Shown here: piece after piece, positions 10,904 through 20,946 of the stretch | Numbering within the stretch: position 1 is the stretch's first letter | Layout of the letters: each line of letters starts with the position of its first letter | Assembly (NCBI RefSeq): GCF_025137375.1 | Contig: NZ_CP073720.1 | Span: 2,070,501-2,134,500 of the forward strand | Source of the DNA: Dactylosporangium fulvum | GTDB lineage: Bacteria > Actinomycetota > Actinomycetes > Mycobacteriales > Micromonosporaceae | DNA: 64,000 nt | Direction of reading: 5' to 3' | The notes under the pieces: generated by a model | Databases searched by the model: none | The model's input: only the letters and a program-made list of their open reading frames with translations | What the model was told of the DNA's origin: nothing | Translations under genes and position numbers: made by a program

Positions 10904-10963
10904 TGCACGATCGAGGGAAACTTCGTGTCGCCCTGGCGACGTGAAGTTTCCCTCGATCATGCA
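10904..10963. terminator. 60-bp near-palindrome between convergent sufT and lysE
   Basis: Perfect 16-bp arms GATCGAGGGAAACTTC (10909-10924) and its complement (10943-10958) sit in a 60-bp stretch that is almost wholly palindromic. It lies 8 bp after the suf operon and 17 bp after the end of the lysE gene on the other strand, so a bidirectional terminator is likely. No T-run is present, as is common in actinobacteria. Confidence 0.75.
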
Positions 10964-10980
10964 CAGCATCGCCGGGCGCG

Positions 10981-11619
10981 TTACGGGAACACCAGGAGGA
11001 CTGCCAGCACGGCTATCACTGCGCTGGACGACAGGGCTGTCCAGAGGCGGCCGGCCGGGCTGGTCAGCACCTTGCCGAGCAGCGTGCCGCCGCCGGCGAT
11101 CAGCAGCTGCCAGCTCGCCGAGGCCACGAACGCCGACGTCACCCAGACCGCTTCCGCCGATGCCGAGAGGCCGTCGTCGGCGCGGCGGCCCATGACCAGC
11201 GCGCCGAAGTAGACGATCGTCGCCGGGTTGAGCATGGTCAGGCCCAGCAGCGCGAAATACGCACCCAGGGGACGGCTCATCCGGCCGTCCTCCTTCCGGG
11301 CGGTCGCGGCCACGCCGCGCCGTTGCAGGGCGTCCGTCGCCGTCTTCGCGGCCAGCGCGAGCAGGACCACAGCGGCCGTCCAGCGCAGCGGGCCGGAGAT
11401 CGGCTCGATGACCCCGGCCAGGGCGGCGCCACCGAGGACGGCCACCACCGCGAACAGGCCGTCGGCCGTGGCCACGCCCAGCGCGGCGGCGACGCCGACC
11501 TTCCAGGAGGTGCGGGCGGCCAGGGCCGCGATCAGGGCGCCGATCGCGCCGACCGGCATGGCGACCCCGTATCCGGCGAGGAGGCCCGAGGCCACCACCT
11601 CGCCGAGGCCGGGCGTCAC
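10981..11619 (-). CDS. LysE-family transporter
   Basis: 212 aa, with five or six hydrophobic helices and little else. The start GEVVASGLLAGYGVAMPVGAIG, then ALGVATADGLFAVVAVLGG and the motif LLGLTMLNPATIVYFGALV (the family's NP motif), identify a LysE/RhtB-type exporter of amino acids or related compounds. The substrate cannot be told. GTG start at 11619. It runs towards the suf operon and stands alone; 239 bp upstream hold no credible gene. Confidence 0.88.
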   Translation of the reverse strand: MTPGLGEVVASGLLAGYGVAMPVGAIGALIAALAARTSWKVGVAAALGVATADGLFAVVAVLGGAALAGVIEPISGPLRWTAAVVLLALAAKTATDALQRRGVAATARKEDGRMSRPLGAYFALLGLTMLNPATIVYFGALVMGRRADDGLSASAEAVWVTSAFVASASWQLLIAGGGTLLGKVLTSPAGRLWTALSSSAVIAVLAVLLVFP

Positions 11620-11858
11620 GACCGCTGCTTGCGGCTCGCCTCCGTCAGGGAGCGCTGCTGTCGGCGGGCGCCTTCCCCCGCGGGGGCGACGACACAGCTA
11701 CGACACCTGACGCTCGACATGGCGGCGAGTCTCGCGCACCGGAAGTACCAGATCCACTGGTTTTCGCCTGGAATCGTGGAAGTGCCGGTGCGTGGATCTG
11801 CGGAGGCCCCGGTCGGTGGCGCACGCCGTTGCCGGAGGTCCGCGAATCCGAGACGTCT

Positions 11859-12521
11859 CTAGAGGTGCTTCGTCGCCTCGCGGACCGACAGCGCACTCAG
11901 CTCGGGGTGCGCGGCGACGAACTCGCGCACGGCCCCCGGGTCGGTCCGGGAGTATTCGCGCAGTGCCCAGCCGATGCCCTTGCGGATGAAGAAGTCCCGT
12001 TCACCGGCCCACCGCGTGCAGTAGCCGAAGAGCCGGTCGGCGTCCGTCCGCTCCTTGTACCGCAGCTGGTGCAGCAGCGCGGTGCGGACCAGCCACAGCT
12101 CGCTCCCGGCAGCCCAGGCGTCCATCGTGGACACGAGCGCCGGATGGCCGGCGACCATCACCCCGACGACGTTGGACGCCAGGATGTCGACGGTGTCCCA
12201 CCACGACTTCGTGGTGATGAGCGTCTGCACCGCCGGGAGCGCGGCCGGGGTGAGCACGGCGGCGTGCCGACGCAGGTAGTCGCAGGCGAAGTGCTGGTAC
12301 TCGCGCTCCGGCAGCGCCCAGCAGGCGAGCGCGACCTCGGTGAGGTCGCCTTCGGCCGGTCCGGGCCGGCCCTTGAGCACCTGCCGGGTCAGCTCCCGGC
12401 GGGGTGCGCTGGTGATGCCGAGGAACTCGAAGCGGTCCCGCATGTAGGCGCGCATCGGCGCCGCCTTCTCGGGGTCGGCGGCGCCGGCGTAGACCTCCCG
12501 CAGGTGTTCCAGGAGCGTCAC
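11859..12521 (-). CDS. DNA alkylation repair protein (AlkD-like HEAT-repeat glycosylase)
   Basis: 220 aa from GTG 12521. Conserved features of the AlkD/AlkC group are FEFLGITSAPRRELTRQVLK, PEREYQHFACDYLRRH, TTKSWWDTVDILASNVVG, and the C-terminal RDFFIRKGIGWALREYSRTDP. These show an all-helical HEAT-like repeat fold that excises bulky or positively charged alkylated bases. The start overlaps the stop of the upstream metallopeptidase (GTGA), so the two are probably co-expressed, though no functional link is known. Confidence 0.92.
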   Translation of the reverse strand: MTLLEHLREVYAGAADPEKAAPMRAYMRDRFEFLGITSAPRRELTRQVLKGRPGPAEGDLTEVALACWALPEREYQHFACDYLRRHAAVLTPAALPAVQTLITTKSWWDTVDILASNVVGVMVAGHPALVSTMDAWAAGSELWLVRTALLHQLRYKERTDADRLFGYCTRWAGERDFFIRKGIGWALREYSRTDPGAVREFVAAHPELSALSVREATKHL

Positions 12522-13450
12522 AGGTTGCTCGTGTTGAACGTGTCGCACTGGCGTGGGTCCCCGGTGTTGTAGCCCTGGAGGAACCACCTCTTGCGCTGCG
12601 CCGACGTGCCGTGGGTGAACGCGTCCGGGTTCACGCGGCCGCCGGACCGCTTCTGGATGGTGTCGTCGCCGATCGCCTCCGCGGCCTGGATCGCCTCGGC
12701 GACGTCGGACTCGGTGATCGACTTGAACAGGGCGTCACCCTGCGGGTCCTTGGTCTCCGTCGCGTGGTTCGCCCAGGTGCCGGCATAACAGTCGGCCTGC
12801 AGCTCCAGCCGCACCGACGCGGATTTGGCCCCCTGCTGGGCACCCTGCTGGGCCCGCGCGTTGGTACCGAGCAGGTTCTGCACGTGGTGACCGTACTCGT
12901 GGGCGATCACGTACGGTGCGGCGAACTCGCCGGACGCACCGAAGCGGTTGGACAGCTCGTTGTAGAAGGTGAGGTCGATGTACACCTGGCGGTCCGCGGG
13001 GCAGTAGAACGGCCCGACGCCGGAGTCGGCCTGCCCGCAGCCGGTGTTCACCGCGCCGCTGAAGAAGTTGGTGTTCGCCTGCTCGTACTGCTTGCCGAAC
13101 GCCGCCGGAAGCTCGCTCTTCCAGTACGCCTGCGCCGAGTTGACGTAGAGGACGTTGCGGCATTCGGCGTTCTTGAACCGGTTCGGGTTGCTCTTGTCAC
13201 ACTGCTTGTTGATGTTGGTGTTGTCGGCCTGGTCGTCACCGCCGCCCAGCAGCCCGCTGCCGAACAGCCCGCCACCGCCGCAGACGACGAGGGCCAGGAT
13301 GATGATGGTGATGATCAGGCCGCCCTTGCCGCCGCCGATCGGGATGGGGATGCCGCCGAGGCCGCCGCCTCTGCCGAACCCACCGCCACCCGAGCCCCGC
13401 CGGTCGTTGACCTGGCTGGTGTCGAGATCGGCATCGTCGTTGAACTCCAT
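12518..13450 (-). CDS. Neutral zinc metallopeptidase, YpfJ family, membrane anchored
   Basis: 310 aa: an acidic N-terminus, a Gly-rich stretch, one membrane segment (about 44-62), then an extracytoplasmic peptidase domain with the zinc motif HEYGH at about 184-188 and a following conserved DCYAGTWA region. The family is widespread but its substrates are unknown. N-terminus MEFNDDADLDTSQVNDRRG is typical of the actinobacterial branch. It is the first gene of a two-gene unit with the alkylation repair gene and diverges from the ABC-F gene. Confidence 0.92.
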   Translation of the reverse strand: MEFNDDADLDTSQVNDRRGSGGGGFGRGGGLGGIPIPIGGGKGGLIITIIILALVVCGGGGLFGSGLLGGGDDQADNTNINKQCDKSNPNRFKNAECRNVLYVNSAQAYWKSELPAAFGKQYEQANTNFFSGAVNTGCGQADSGVGPFYCPADRQVYIDLTFYNELSNRFGASGEFAAPYVIAHEYGHHVQNLLGTNARAQQGAQQGAKSASVRLELQADCYAGTWANHATETKDPQGDALFKSITESDVAEAIQAAEAIGDDTIQKRSGGRVNPDAFTHGTSAQRKRWFLQGYNTGDPRQCDTFNTSNL

Positions 13451-13548
13451 CGCACACCTCGGGGTTGTGTATCGACCGGCGTCTGCCTCGACCGGTACCC
13501 GATGATCTTGTGACGTAATCGTGTGGTGGCCGGACCGGGGGCGGACGG

Positions 13549-13581
13549 TAGAATATCGCCGTGATCACGCAGAGGGAGTGA
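13549..13581 (+). promoter_or_regulatory. Candidate leaderless mini-ORF and -10 before ABC-F gene
   Basis: A -10-like TAGAAT (13549-13554) is followed six bases later by GTG 13561, which opens a six-codon frame (V-I-T-Q-R-E) ending in TGA 13579-13581. Its first nine bases GTGATCACG are identical to the start of the main ABC-F gene at 13641. A short leader ORF before a ribosome-associated ATPase could act in translation-dependent control. The -35 is not clear. Confidence 0.3.
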
Positions 13582-13640
13582 CCCCCGGTTCGACACCAGG
13601 AGTCTGCCCATTTTCCCCTCTGTCCGAGAGTGAGTCCTAC

Positions 13641-15239
<1,599 letters not shown>

Positions 15240-16571
15240 TCACCATGGCGTGACCAGGGTGGCCTCGATGAGGACCGCGAGAACGGCGCCCACGCCGACC
15301 AGCAACAACGGCGTGGGCGGCAGCTCCCCGGCGGGCTTGTCCGCAGCCACCGCGGCGACCGTGAGCCAGGGGAAGAACGGCAGCCAGGCGTGCTCGACGC
15401 CGCCCCGGGCGAGGCCGGCCGCGATCGAGAAGACCACCGCGGCACCGGCGCCGACCAGAAACGGCCACGCCGCCGTGTTGCGCACCTTCCGTGCGCTGGC
15501 GTAGATCGCCGGGCCGGTCGCGAGGAGCAGGACGACCACGCTGATCGCGCTCCACCACAGCACCGAGCGGTACGGCGCGATCCGGCTCGCGTAGTCGGTC
15601 TCGGCGGCGACGAGGCCGTCGGCCCAGGTGAAGCCGAGCAGTTGGGCGCCGAGGATCGGCAGCAGGGCGCCGACGCCGCTCGCGACGTTGAGGAAGGCTC
15701 GTCGGCGCGCGAAGTACACGCAGACCAGTGACAGGCCCAGCCAGGGCGCTGAGTAGGAGAACAGGGCCGCGAGGCCGATCAGCAGGCCGGCGAGCAGGGC
15801 CCAGCCCATGGCCGGCCGGCCGCGGACCCGCCGGCGACTGGCGCGCAGGCCGGCGACGATCGCGGCGGCGCCCAGCGCGGCGACGAGGCCGTCGAGGCTG
15901 ACGGCCACCCAGATCGCGTACGGCGCGAGGACGAGCACCGGAAGGTACCGCCGGGCCGCCTCTTCGCCGACCGAGTCACGTACCGCCGACAACACCAGTG
16001 GAATCGTAAGGGCCGATACCGCGGTGATCAGGAATCCGAGGAAAATGTGGTTGCCGACGCCGATTCGCTCGAGGGCCCACAGAAACAGAACGGGACCCGG
16101 GGGATGGCCGCGGGAGGCCACCGAGTGGTACGCCGCGTCGGCCGTGAAATGTCTGATGTATCCGAGCGGATCGTCACCCACCCGACTTACGTCACCCAGA
16201 TATTCCTCGGGTGAACCAAGGGTTTTGGTAAGGCCCGACCACCCATCGACAAGCGCCAAAGTAATTGCCCACGTCAGGCCGGTAACGTACCCGAAAAGCT
16301 GAATTTGTTTCCAGCTCCGGACCGCCAGGTGCCCCTGTGACGTAAGCCACAGTACAGCCACGGCCACCGCGGGCGCCAGAACCGTGGCCGGGCCGATCCT
16401 GATCTTGTACCTGCCGAGGAAGGGGGCGCTTGCCGTCCCGAGATGGGCGTCGAGCTGCACCGCGAGTGCGGCCACGGCGAGCCCGCCGAGCGCCAATAGA
16501 AGCCAACAGAGCGCATCGCGCCGCTCACGATGCGCAGTCCGGGGCCGTTCGATCGGCAGTTCGCTCATCAC
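15240..16571 (-). CDS. Polytopic membrane protein, possible GT-C glycosyltransferase-like
   Basis: 443 aa with about ten hydrophobic helices. After the second helix there is a loop with GDDPLGYIRHFTADAAYHSVASRGHPPGPVL-type residues (H-P-P-G-P), a layout seen in GT-C membrane glycosyltransferases and relatives that use polyprenyl-linked sugars. No acidic DxD/EE motif is clear, so the activity is uncertain. Start ATG 16571. It ends one base after the stop of the ABC-F gene (convergent). AT content is slightly higher near the 5' end than in neighbours. Confidence 0.72.
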   Translation of the reverse strand: MMSELPIERPRTAHRERRDALCWLLLALGGLAVAALAVQLDAHLGTASAPFLGRYKIRIGPATVLAPAVAVAVLWLTSQGHLAVRSWKQIQLFGYVTGLTWAITLALVDGWSGLTKTLGSPEEYLGDVSRVGDDPLGYIRHFTADAAYHSVASRGHPPGPVLFLWALERIGVGNHIFLGFLITAVSALTIPLVLSAVRDSVGEEAARRYLPVLVLAPYAIWVAVSLDGLVAALGAAAIVAGLRASRRRVRGRPAMGWALLAGLLIGLAALFSYSAPWLGLSLVCVYFARRRAFLNVASGVGALLPILGAQLLGFTWADGLVAAETDYASRIAPYRSVLWWSAISVVVLLLATGPAIYASARKVRNTAAWPFLVGAGAAVVFSIAAGLARGGVEHAWLPFFPWLTVAAVAADKPAGELPPTPLLLVGVGAVLAVLIEATLVTPW

Positions 16572-16709
16572 GGCGCATCACGGTATCGGGTAGGCGACAA
16601 TGCTCTGCGTGTCGGTTGGCTTCCTGTCGATATCTAGCGCATGATCGTCCGAGGCGGTCTAATAGGTGGGACCGCACCAACCGCTCTGTCTGGGACGTGA
16701 GGGATCAGC

Positions 16710-16934
16710 ATGGCAGCCACCGCCACCACCAGCACCGAGAAGGGTCGCCGGATCGTCGGGACCGAAAGGCAGACGCTGGCGAAGGACCTCGTGAAGCGGT
16801 ACACCAACGGTGAGAGTATCCGTGCGCTCGCCGCTTCCACCGGTCGTTCCTATGGATTCGTGCACCGGGTGCTGACCGAATCAGGCGTTCAGCTTCGCCA
16901 GCGTGGCGGTGCCCGGCGCCGCAAGAAGGCGTGA
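16710..16934 (+). CDS. Small helix-turn-helix protein
   Basis: 74 aa, basic. The core RYTNGESIRALAASTGRSYG followed by FVHRVLTESGVQLRQRGG is a helix-turn-helix near-identical across actinobacteria, with a basic tail RRRKKA. A DNA-binding role is expected from the fold; targets are unknown. ATG 16710 has a GAGGG ribosome site upstream. The GTG of the enoyl-CoA hydratase gene overlaps its last codon by 4 bp. Confidence 0.9.
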   Translation: MAATATTSTEKGRRIVGTERQTLAKDLVKRYTNGESIRALAASTGRSYGFVHRVLTESGVQLRQRGGARRRKKA

Positions 16935-17686
16935 ACGTCGCTCCCTCGTCGGGAGAGGCGCGATTCGACCTCGACGGGCCGGTTGCGACGGTGACGTTGT
17001 GCCGGCCCCAGGTCCTCAACGCGCAGACCCCCGCACTCTGGGCGGATCTGCGTGCGTTCGGCAGGTCGCTTCCGGGTGACGTCCGGGTGGTGATCGTGCG
17101 CGGTGAGGGGCGGGCCTTCTCAGCCGGGCTCGACACCTCGGCCGCCACCACGATGCTGGGCGGGATCGCCGCGTCCGAGGACGCGGACGCCCGCATCGCC
17201 GGGTTCCAGGAGGCGTTCTCCTGGTTGCGCCAGCCGTCGCTCATCTCCGTCGCGGCGGTGCACGGCCATGCCATCGGTGCGGGGTTCCAGCTGGCGCTCG
17301 CGTGCGACTTCCGGGTGCTGGCCGCCGACGGGCTGTTCAGCATGGCCGAGATCAAGCTGGGGCTGGTGCCCGACCTGGGTGGCACCAAGCGCCTGGTCGA
17401 GCTGGTGGGCTACGCCCGCGCGCTCGAGCTGTGCGTCACCGGACGGCGGGTCGCGGCGGACGAGGCGTCGGCCATCGGCCTCGCGAACATCGTCGTGCCG
17501 CGCGACGAGCTGGACTCGGCGGCCCGCGACCTCGCGGCGGCCGTGCTGGAGGGCTCCCGCGACGCGGTGATCGAGATCAAGGCGCTGCTCTCGCAGGCGG
17601 CGGCGCACACGTTCGGGCAGCAGGAGGCCGCGGAGCGAGCGGCACAGCTGCGCCGGATCCGGTCGCTGGCCGGCCTCGAGGAGTAG
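16931..17686 (+). CDS. Enoyl-CoA hydratase/isomerase family protein
   Basis: 251 aa crotonase fold. It has the oxyanion-hole segments GRAFSAGLDTSAA and HGHAIGAGFQLALACDFRV, and LGLVPDLGGTKRLVELVG. The usual catalytic Glu of hydratases in the GG...E position is here in a PDLGGT context with Asp. The reaction (hydratase, isomerase or hydrolase of an acyl-CoA) cannot be fixed. It is coupled to the upstream HTH gene. A 7-bp hairpin with a 4-nt loop (17695-17712) follows the stop. Confidence 0.9.
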   Translation: MNVAPSSGEARFDLDGPVATVTLCRPQVLNAQTPALWADLRAFGRSLPGDVRVVIVRGEGRAFSAGLDTSAATTMLGGIAASEDADARIAGFQEAFSWLRQPSLISVAAVHGHAIGAGFQLALACDFRVLAADGLFSMAEIKLGLVPDLGGTKRLVELVGYARALELCVTGRRVAADEASAIGLANIVVPRDELDSAARDLAAAVLEGSRDAVIEIKALLSQAAAHTFGQQEAAERAAQLRRIRSLAGLEE

Positions 17687-17694
17687 GACTTTCG

Positions 17695-17712
17695 TCCCAG
17701 CCTCCGCTGGGA
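17695..17712 (+). terminator. Short hairpin after enoyl-CoA hydratase gene
   Basis: TCCCAGC-CTCC-GCTGGGA forms a 7-bp stem with a 4-nt loop, 9 bp past the stop. No T-run follows. It may be a weak terminator between this gene and the ABC exporter. Confidence 0.45.
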
Positions 17713-17794
17713 AGCATCCCCGCTCCCGAAAAGTTGTCGTACCTGCCGGGCAGACTGCGCGGCAGAGGACTTCATTTCGCCGGGGGTGTGCTTC

Positions 17795-19726
17795 ATGACT
17801 TCGCCGATGAGCGGCATGGCGGGCTGGGAGACGCTGCGCTCCCTGCGCAAGGCCGACGAGCTCGCCGGCAAGCGGCTCAGCCGCGCCACCACGCGGCGCA
17901 TCATCGCCTTCGCCAGGCCGTATCGGCGGGACATCTCGGTCTTCCTGGTCACCGTCGTGCTCGGCGCGGCGATCGGCGTCGCCACGCCGTATCTCGCGGG
18001 TGACGTGATCAACAAGATCAACGCTGGTGGACCGGGTGCCGGTGGTGCCATCGGCCGGGTGGCGTTCCTCATCGCCGGGCTCGCCGTCGCCGACGCGCTG
18101 CTGTCGCTGGTCCAGCGGTGGTATTCCGCCCGCATCGGCGAGGGGATCATCCTGTCGCTGCGCACGCAGGTCTACGACCACGTGCAGCGCATGCCCCTGC
18201 AGTTCTTCACCCGCACCCAGACCGGCGCGCTGGTGAGCCGGCTCAACAACGACGTGCAAGGCGCCCAGCGCGCGTTCACCTCGACGCTGTCCGGCGTGGT
18301 CAGCAACGTCATCCAGCTCGTGCTCACCGCGGCCGTGATGGTCACCCTGTCGTGGCAGGTCACCCTGCTGTCCCTGGTGATGCTGCCGGTCTTCATCCTC
18401 CCGGCCCGGCGGGTCGGCAAGCGGCTGGCCGCGATCACCCGCGAGGCCTACCAGCTCGACGCCCAGATGAACGCCACGATGACCGAGCGGTTCGGCGTCG
18501 CCGGCGCGCTGCTCGTCAAGCTCTTCGGCCGTCCGGAGACGGAGGCGGAGCGCTTCGCCGACCGGGCCGGGCGGGTGCGCGACATCGGCATCCAGACCGC
18601 GATGTACAGCCGCGTGTTCTTCGTCAGCATGCTGCTGGTCGCCTCGCTCGCCCAGGCCCTGACCTATGGGCTGGGCGGCTGGTTCGCGGTCAGCGGGCAG
18701 ATCACCGCCGGCACGGTCGTGACGCTGGCGCTGCTGCTGACCCGGCTCTACGGTCCGCTGACCGCCCTGTCCAACGTCCGCGTCGACGTGATGAGCGCCC
18801 TGGTGTCGTTCGAGCGGGTCTTCGAGGTCCTCGACCTGGCCCCGGCCATCGCCGAGCGGCCCGGCGCGCGTGAGATCCCCGAGGGCGCGGCGAAGGTCGA
18901 GTTTCGCGACGTGCACTTCCGCTACCCGAGCGCGTCGGAGGTCTCCCTCGCCTCGCTCGAGGACGTCGCGTCGCTCGACCGCGCGGTCAACGACGAGGTC
19001 CTCAAGGGCGTGTCGTTCACGGTCGAGCCCGGGCAGATGGTCGCCCTGGTCGGCCCGTCCGGCGCCGGCAAGTCGACGACGGCGATGCTCGTGTCCCGCA
19101 TCTACGACGCGACCAGTGGCGCGGTCCTCGTCGGTGACGTCGACGTCCGCGACGCCACCCTGCAGTCCCTGCACGACACGATCGGCGTCGTCACGCAGGA
19201 CTCGCACCTGTTCCACGAGACGATCGCGGAGAACCTGCGATACGCCAAGCCGGACGCGACCGACCAGGAGCTGTGGACGGCGCTGCGGCGCGCGCAGGTG
19301 GGCGAGCTGGTCGAGTCGCTGCCGGAAGGGCTCGACACGGTGGTGGGGGAGCGGGGCTACCGGTTCTCGGGCGGCGAGAAGCAGCGGATCGCGATCGCCC
19401 GCCTGCTGCTGAAGGCACCGTCGATCGTCATCCTCGACGAGGCCACCGCCCACCTCGACTCCGAGTCGGAGGCCGCGGTCCAGCGGGCCCTGGCCGAGGC
19501 GCTGGCGGGCCGGACGGCCCTGGTCATCGCCCACCGCCTGTCGACCATCCGCGACGCGGACCAGATCCTCGTCGTCGACGACGGCCGGGTGGTCGAGCGC
19601 GGCACACACGACGAGCTGGTCGTCACCGCCGGGCTGTACGCGGAGCTGTACCGCACCCAGTTCGCCGTCATCGACTCCCCGGCCCCCCACCCGACGTCCC
19701 CGGCCCCCGCGCTACCAACCCCCTGA
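17795..19726 (+). CDS. ABC exporter half-transporter (membrane domain fused to ATPase)
   Basis: About 643 aa. The N-terminal six-helix domain (about 35-330) has FFTRTQTGALVSRLNNDVQGAQ, typical of MsbA/LmrA-like exporters. The C-terminal ATPase has Walker A GPSGAGKST, Q-loop VVTQDSHLF, signature FSGGEKQR, Walker B IVILDEATAHLD and H-loop IAHRLSTIRDAD. About 20 extra residues precede the first ATPase strand, as in actinobacterial members. The substrate is unknown. It should work as a homodimer, as no partner gene is adjacent. ATG 17795 has a GGGGG ribosome site; GTG 17786 is also possible. Confidence 0.93.
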   Translation: MTSPMSGMAGWETLRSLRKADELAGKRLSRATTRRIIAFARPYRRDISVFLVTVVLGAAIGVATPYLAGDVINKINAGGPGAGGAIGRVAFLIAGLAVADALLSLVQRWYSARIGEGIILSLRTQVYDHVQRMPLQFFTRTQTGALVSRLNNDVQGAQRAFTSTLSGVVSNVIQLVLTAAVMVTLSWQVTLLSLVMLPVFILPARRVGKRLAAITREAYQLDAQMNATMTERFGVAGALLVKLFGRPETEAERFADRAGRVRDIGIQTAMYSRVFFVSMLLVASLAQALTYGLGGWFAVSGQITAGTVVTLALLLTRLYGPLTALSNVRVDVMSALVSFERVFEVLDLAPAIAERPGAREIPEGAAKVEFRDVHFRYPSASEVSLASLEDVASLDRAVNDEVLKGVSFTVEPGQMVALVGPSGAGKSTTAMLVSRIYDATSGAVLVGDVDVRDATLQSLHDTIGVVTQDSHLFHETIAENLRYAKPDATDQELWTALRRAQVGELVESLPEGLDTVVGERGYRFSGGEKQRIAIARLLLKAPSIVILDEATAHLDSESEAAVQRALAEALAGRTALVIAHRLSTIRDADQILVVDDGRVVERGTHDELVVTAGLYAELYRTQFAVIDSPAPHPTSPAPALPTP

Positions 19727-19768
19727 CACGGCCCCTCCCACCGCCGTCCGTCCACGAGTCGGGTCGGT

Positions 19769-19828
19769 CGAGTTGAGCGTGGAGTGCTGTGGTCGCCATG
19801 GCAGCCACAGCACGCCACGATCAACTCG
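19769..19828. terminator. Long hairpin between convergent ABC exporter and caspase genes
   Basis: Arms 19769-19792 and 19805-19828 (24 bp, 22 matching) with a 12-nt loop. The core GGAGTGCTGTGG pairs with CCACAGCACGCC-type sequence. It lies between two convergent genes and should act as a bidirectional terminator. Its sequence is unrelated to the GATCTTGGAG element family. Confidence 0.7.
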
Positions 19829-19858
19829 GTGGCCGTCGCCCGTGCGGCTGCCCAGGGA

Positions 19859-20638
19859 TCAGCTGAGCAGTGGCCAGGCCAGTTGTGCCGCTGTGGCCTG
19901 GAGGGCGGGGGTCTGCGGGAAATCCTGGCTCGGCAGCTGGGCGCGGATCGCCCGCAGCCAGTCGCGGTATGTGGCCGACTCCGGCAGCTCGGTCAGCGTT
20001 GTCAGCGCCACGTAGCTGAAGGCGCCGTTGGGGCGGCCGTTGAACGACGCATCGTACGAGTATTCGCTGTCCTTGCAGCCTGCCAGCAACAACGCAGCGG
20101 AGCGGGGCTTCGCGCGCAACGGCGGGCGGGCTCCGGCACGTGTCGCCTCGGCCGGGGACAGGAACGTCGACGGCGGCAGGAAGCGGCTCGGGCGGCGGTG
20201 GTCGCCGATCGGGCGGTTCAGCCGCGTCAGCGTCCCGGAGTGGCACGAGTCCGAGATCAGCACCGTGCGCACGCCCGGAGCGGCCCGCTCGAACAGCGTG
20301 AAGAGTTCGTCGTCCACCAGCGGGCCGTTCACCGCGATGTCGTGCGGACACAGCGCCTCGTCGCGGTGGTCGGACTCGTCGCCGTCGCGGTCCGGCACCC
20401 AGGTCCCGTGTCCGGAATACGTGATCACGACGGCGTCGCCGGAGGTCGCGCGGCCCAGCAGGTCACGGATGCCGGTGCGGATCGCCGCGCCCGACGCCGC
20501 GCTGTCGACGAGTTTGCGGATCTCGAACCCGCGGTTTCCGAGCGCCGCCGCCCAGTCGTCCGCGTCGTTGCGGCAGCCGGTGAGGTCGTTGTCGACGCCC
20601 GGGTAGTCGTTGATGCCGATGCAGAGTGCGAGCTTCAT
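19859..20638 (-). CDS. Caspase-like (metacaspase) protease, single domain
   Basis: 259 aa, a clan CD peptidase. The N-terminal KLALCIGINDYPGVDNDLTGCRNDA is the typical p20 opening. The catalytic pair is His77 in ITYSGHGTW and Cys132 in ISDSCHSGT. After a variable insert (about 145-185), the p10-like part contains LLLAGCKDSEYSYD and PNGAFSYVALTTL. It has no other domain, membrane segment or signal peptide. Bacterial enzymes of this type cut after Arg/Lys or are effectors in programmed-death and defence modules; which applies here is unknown. A likely small partner gene lies 42 bp upstream. Confidence 0.93.
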   Translation of the reverse strand: MKLALCIGINDYPGVDNDLTGCRNDADDWAAALGNRGFEIRKLVDSAASGAAIRTGIRDLLGRATSGDAVVITYSGHGTWVPDRDGDESDHRDEALCPHDIAVNGPLVDDELFTLFERAAPGVRTVLISDSCHSGTLTRLNRPIGDHRRPSRFLPPSTFLSPAEATRAGARPPLRAKPRSAALLLAGCKDSEYSYDASFNGRPNGAFSYVALTTLTELPESATYRDWLRAIRAQLPSQDFPQTPALQATAAQLAWPLLS

Positions 20639-20680
20639 GATGCCCCCGTTCAGAAGAGCGAACCTTCTGTACGGAAAGCG

Positions 20681-20845
20681 TCACGGAGGGCCATCGAGGT
20701 TGTCACCCGTCGACGGGCGATGCAACGGGGTCGATGGAACAGCGGGTGGCGCTAGACGGGGCGGCGCCGACGCCGCCGGTGGCACCGGATCGAGCAGGGC
20801 AACCACCCGCCGTAGATCGGCGAGCAGCATTTCGTCGCTGAGCAT
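20681..20845 (-). CDS. Small protein upstream of caspase (DPVPP type)
   Basis: 54 aa from ATG 20845, preceded by a good ribosome site (GGAGG, 4-5 bases away). The N-terminus MLSDEMLLADLRRVVALLDP, continuing VPP, resembles the short LADLRxVxxxLDPVP helix that opens many small actinobacterial proteins found next to CHAT/caspase and sigma-factor genes. The rest is Pro/Ala-rich and low complexity. It precedes the caspase gene on the same strand by 42 bp. It could be a regulator or truncated adaptor of the protease. Confidence 0.5.
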   Translation of the reverse strand: MLSDEMLLADLRRVVALLDPVPPAASAPPRLAPPAVPSTPLHRPSTGDNLDGPP

Positions 20846-20946
20846 CGTCCTCCGTCCCGCTGAGGGTCCGCTGTGAACCCCGAACCAAGGCCATAACCGG
20901 CTCAATCAACCAGAGCGGATCGGCAGGACCGGTGATATGACGGGTC

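Noticed and set aside
11620..11858. Small gene between lysE and the alkylation repair gene
   Set aside because: Frames are Arg/Ser-rich, with no ribosome site or family. Short inverted pieces there are not properly nested.
17120..19690. 856-residue minus-strand frame opposite the enoyl-CoA hydratase and ABC exporter
   Set aside because: Antisense shadow with no motif.
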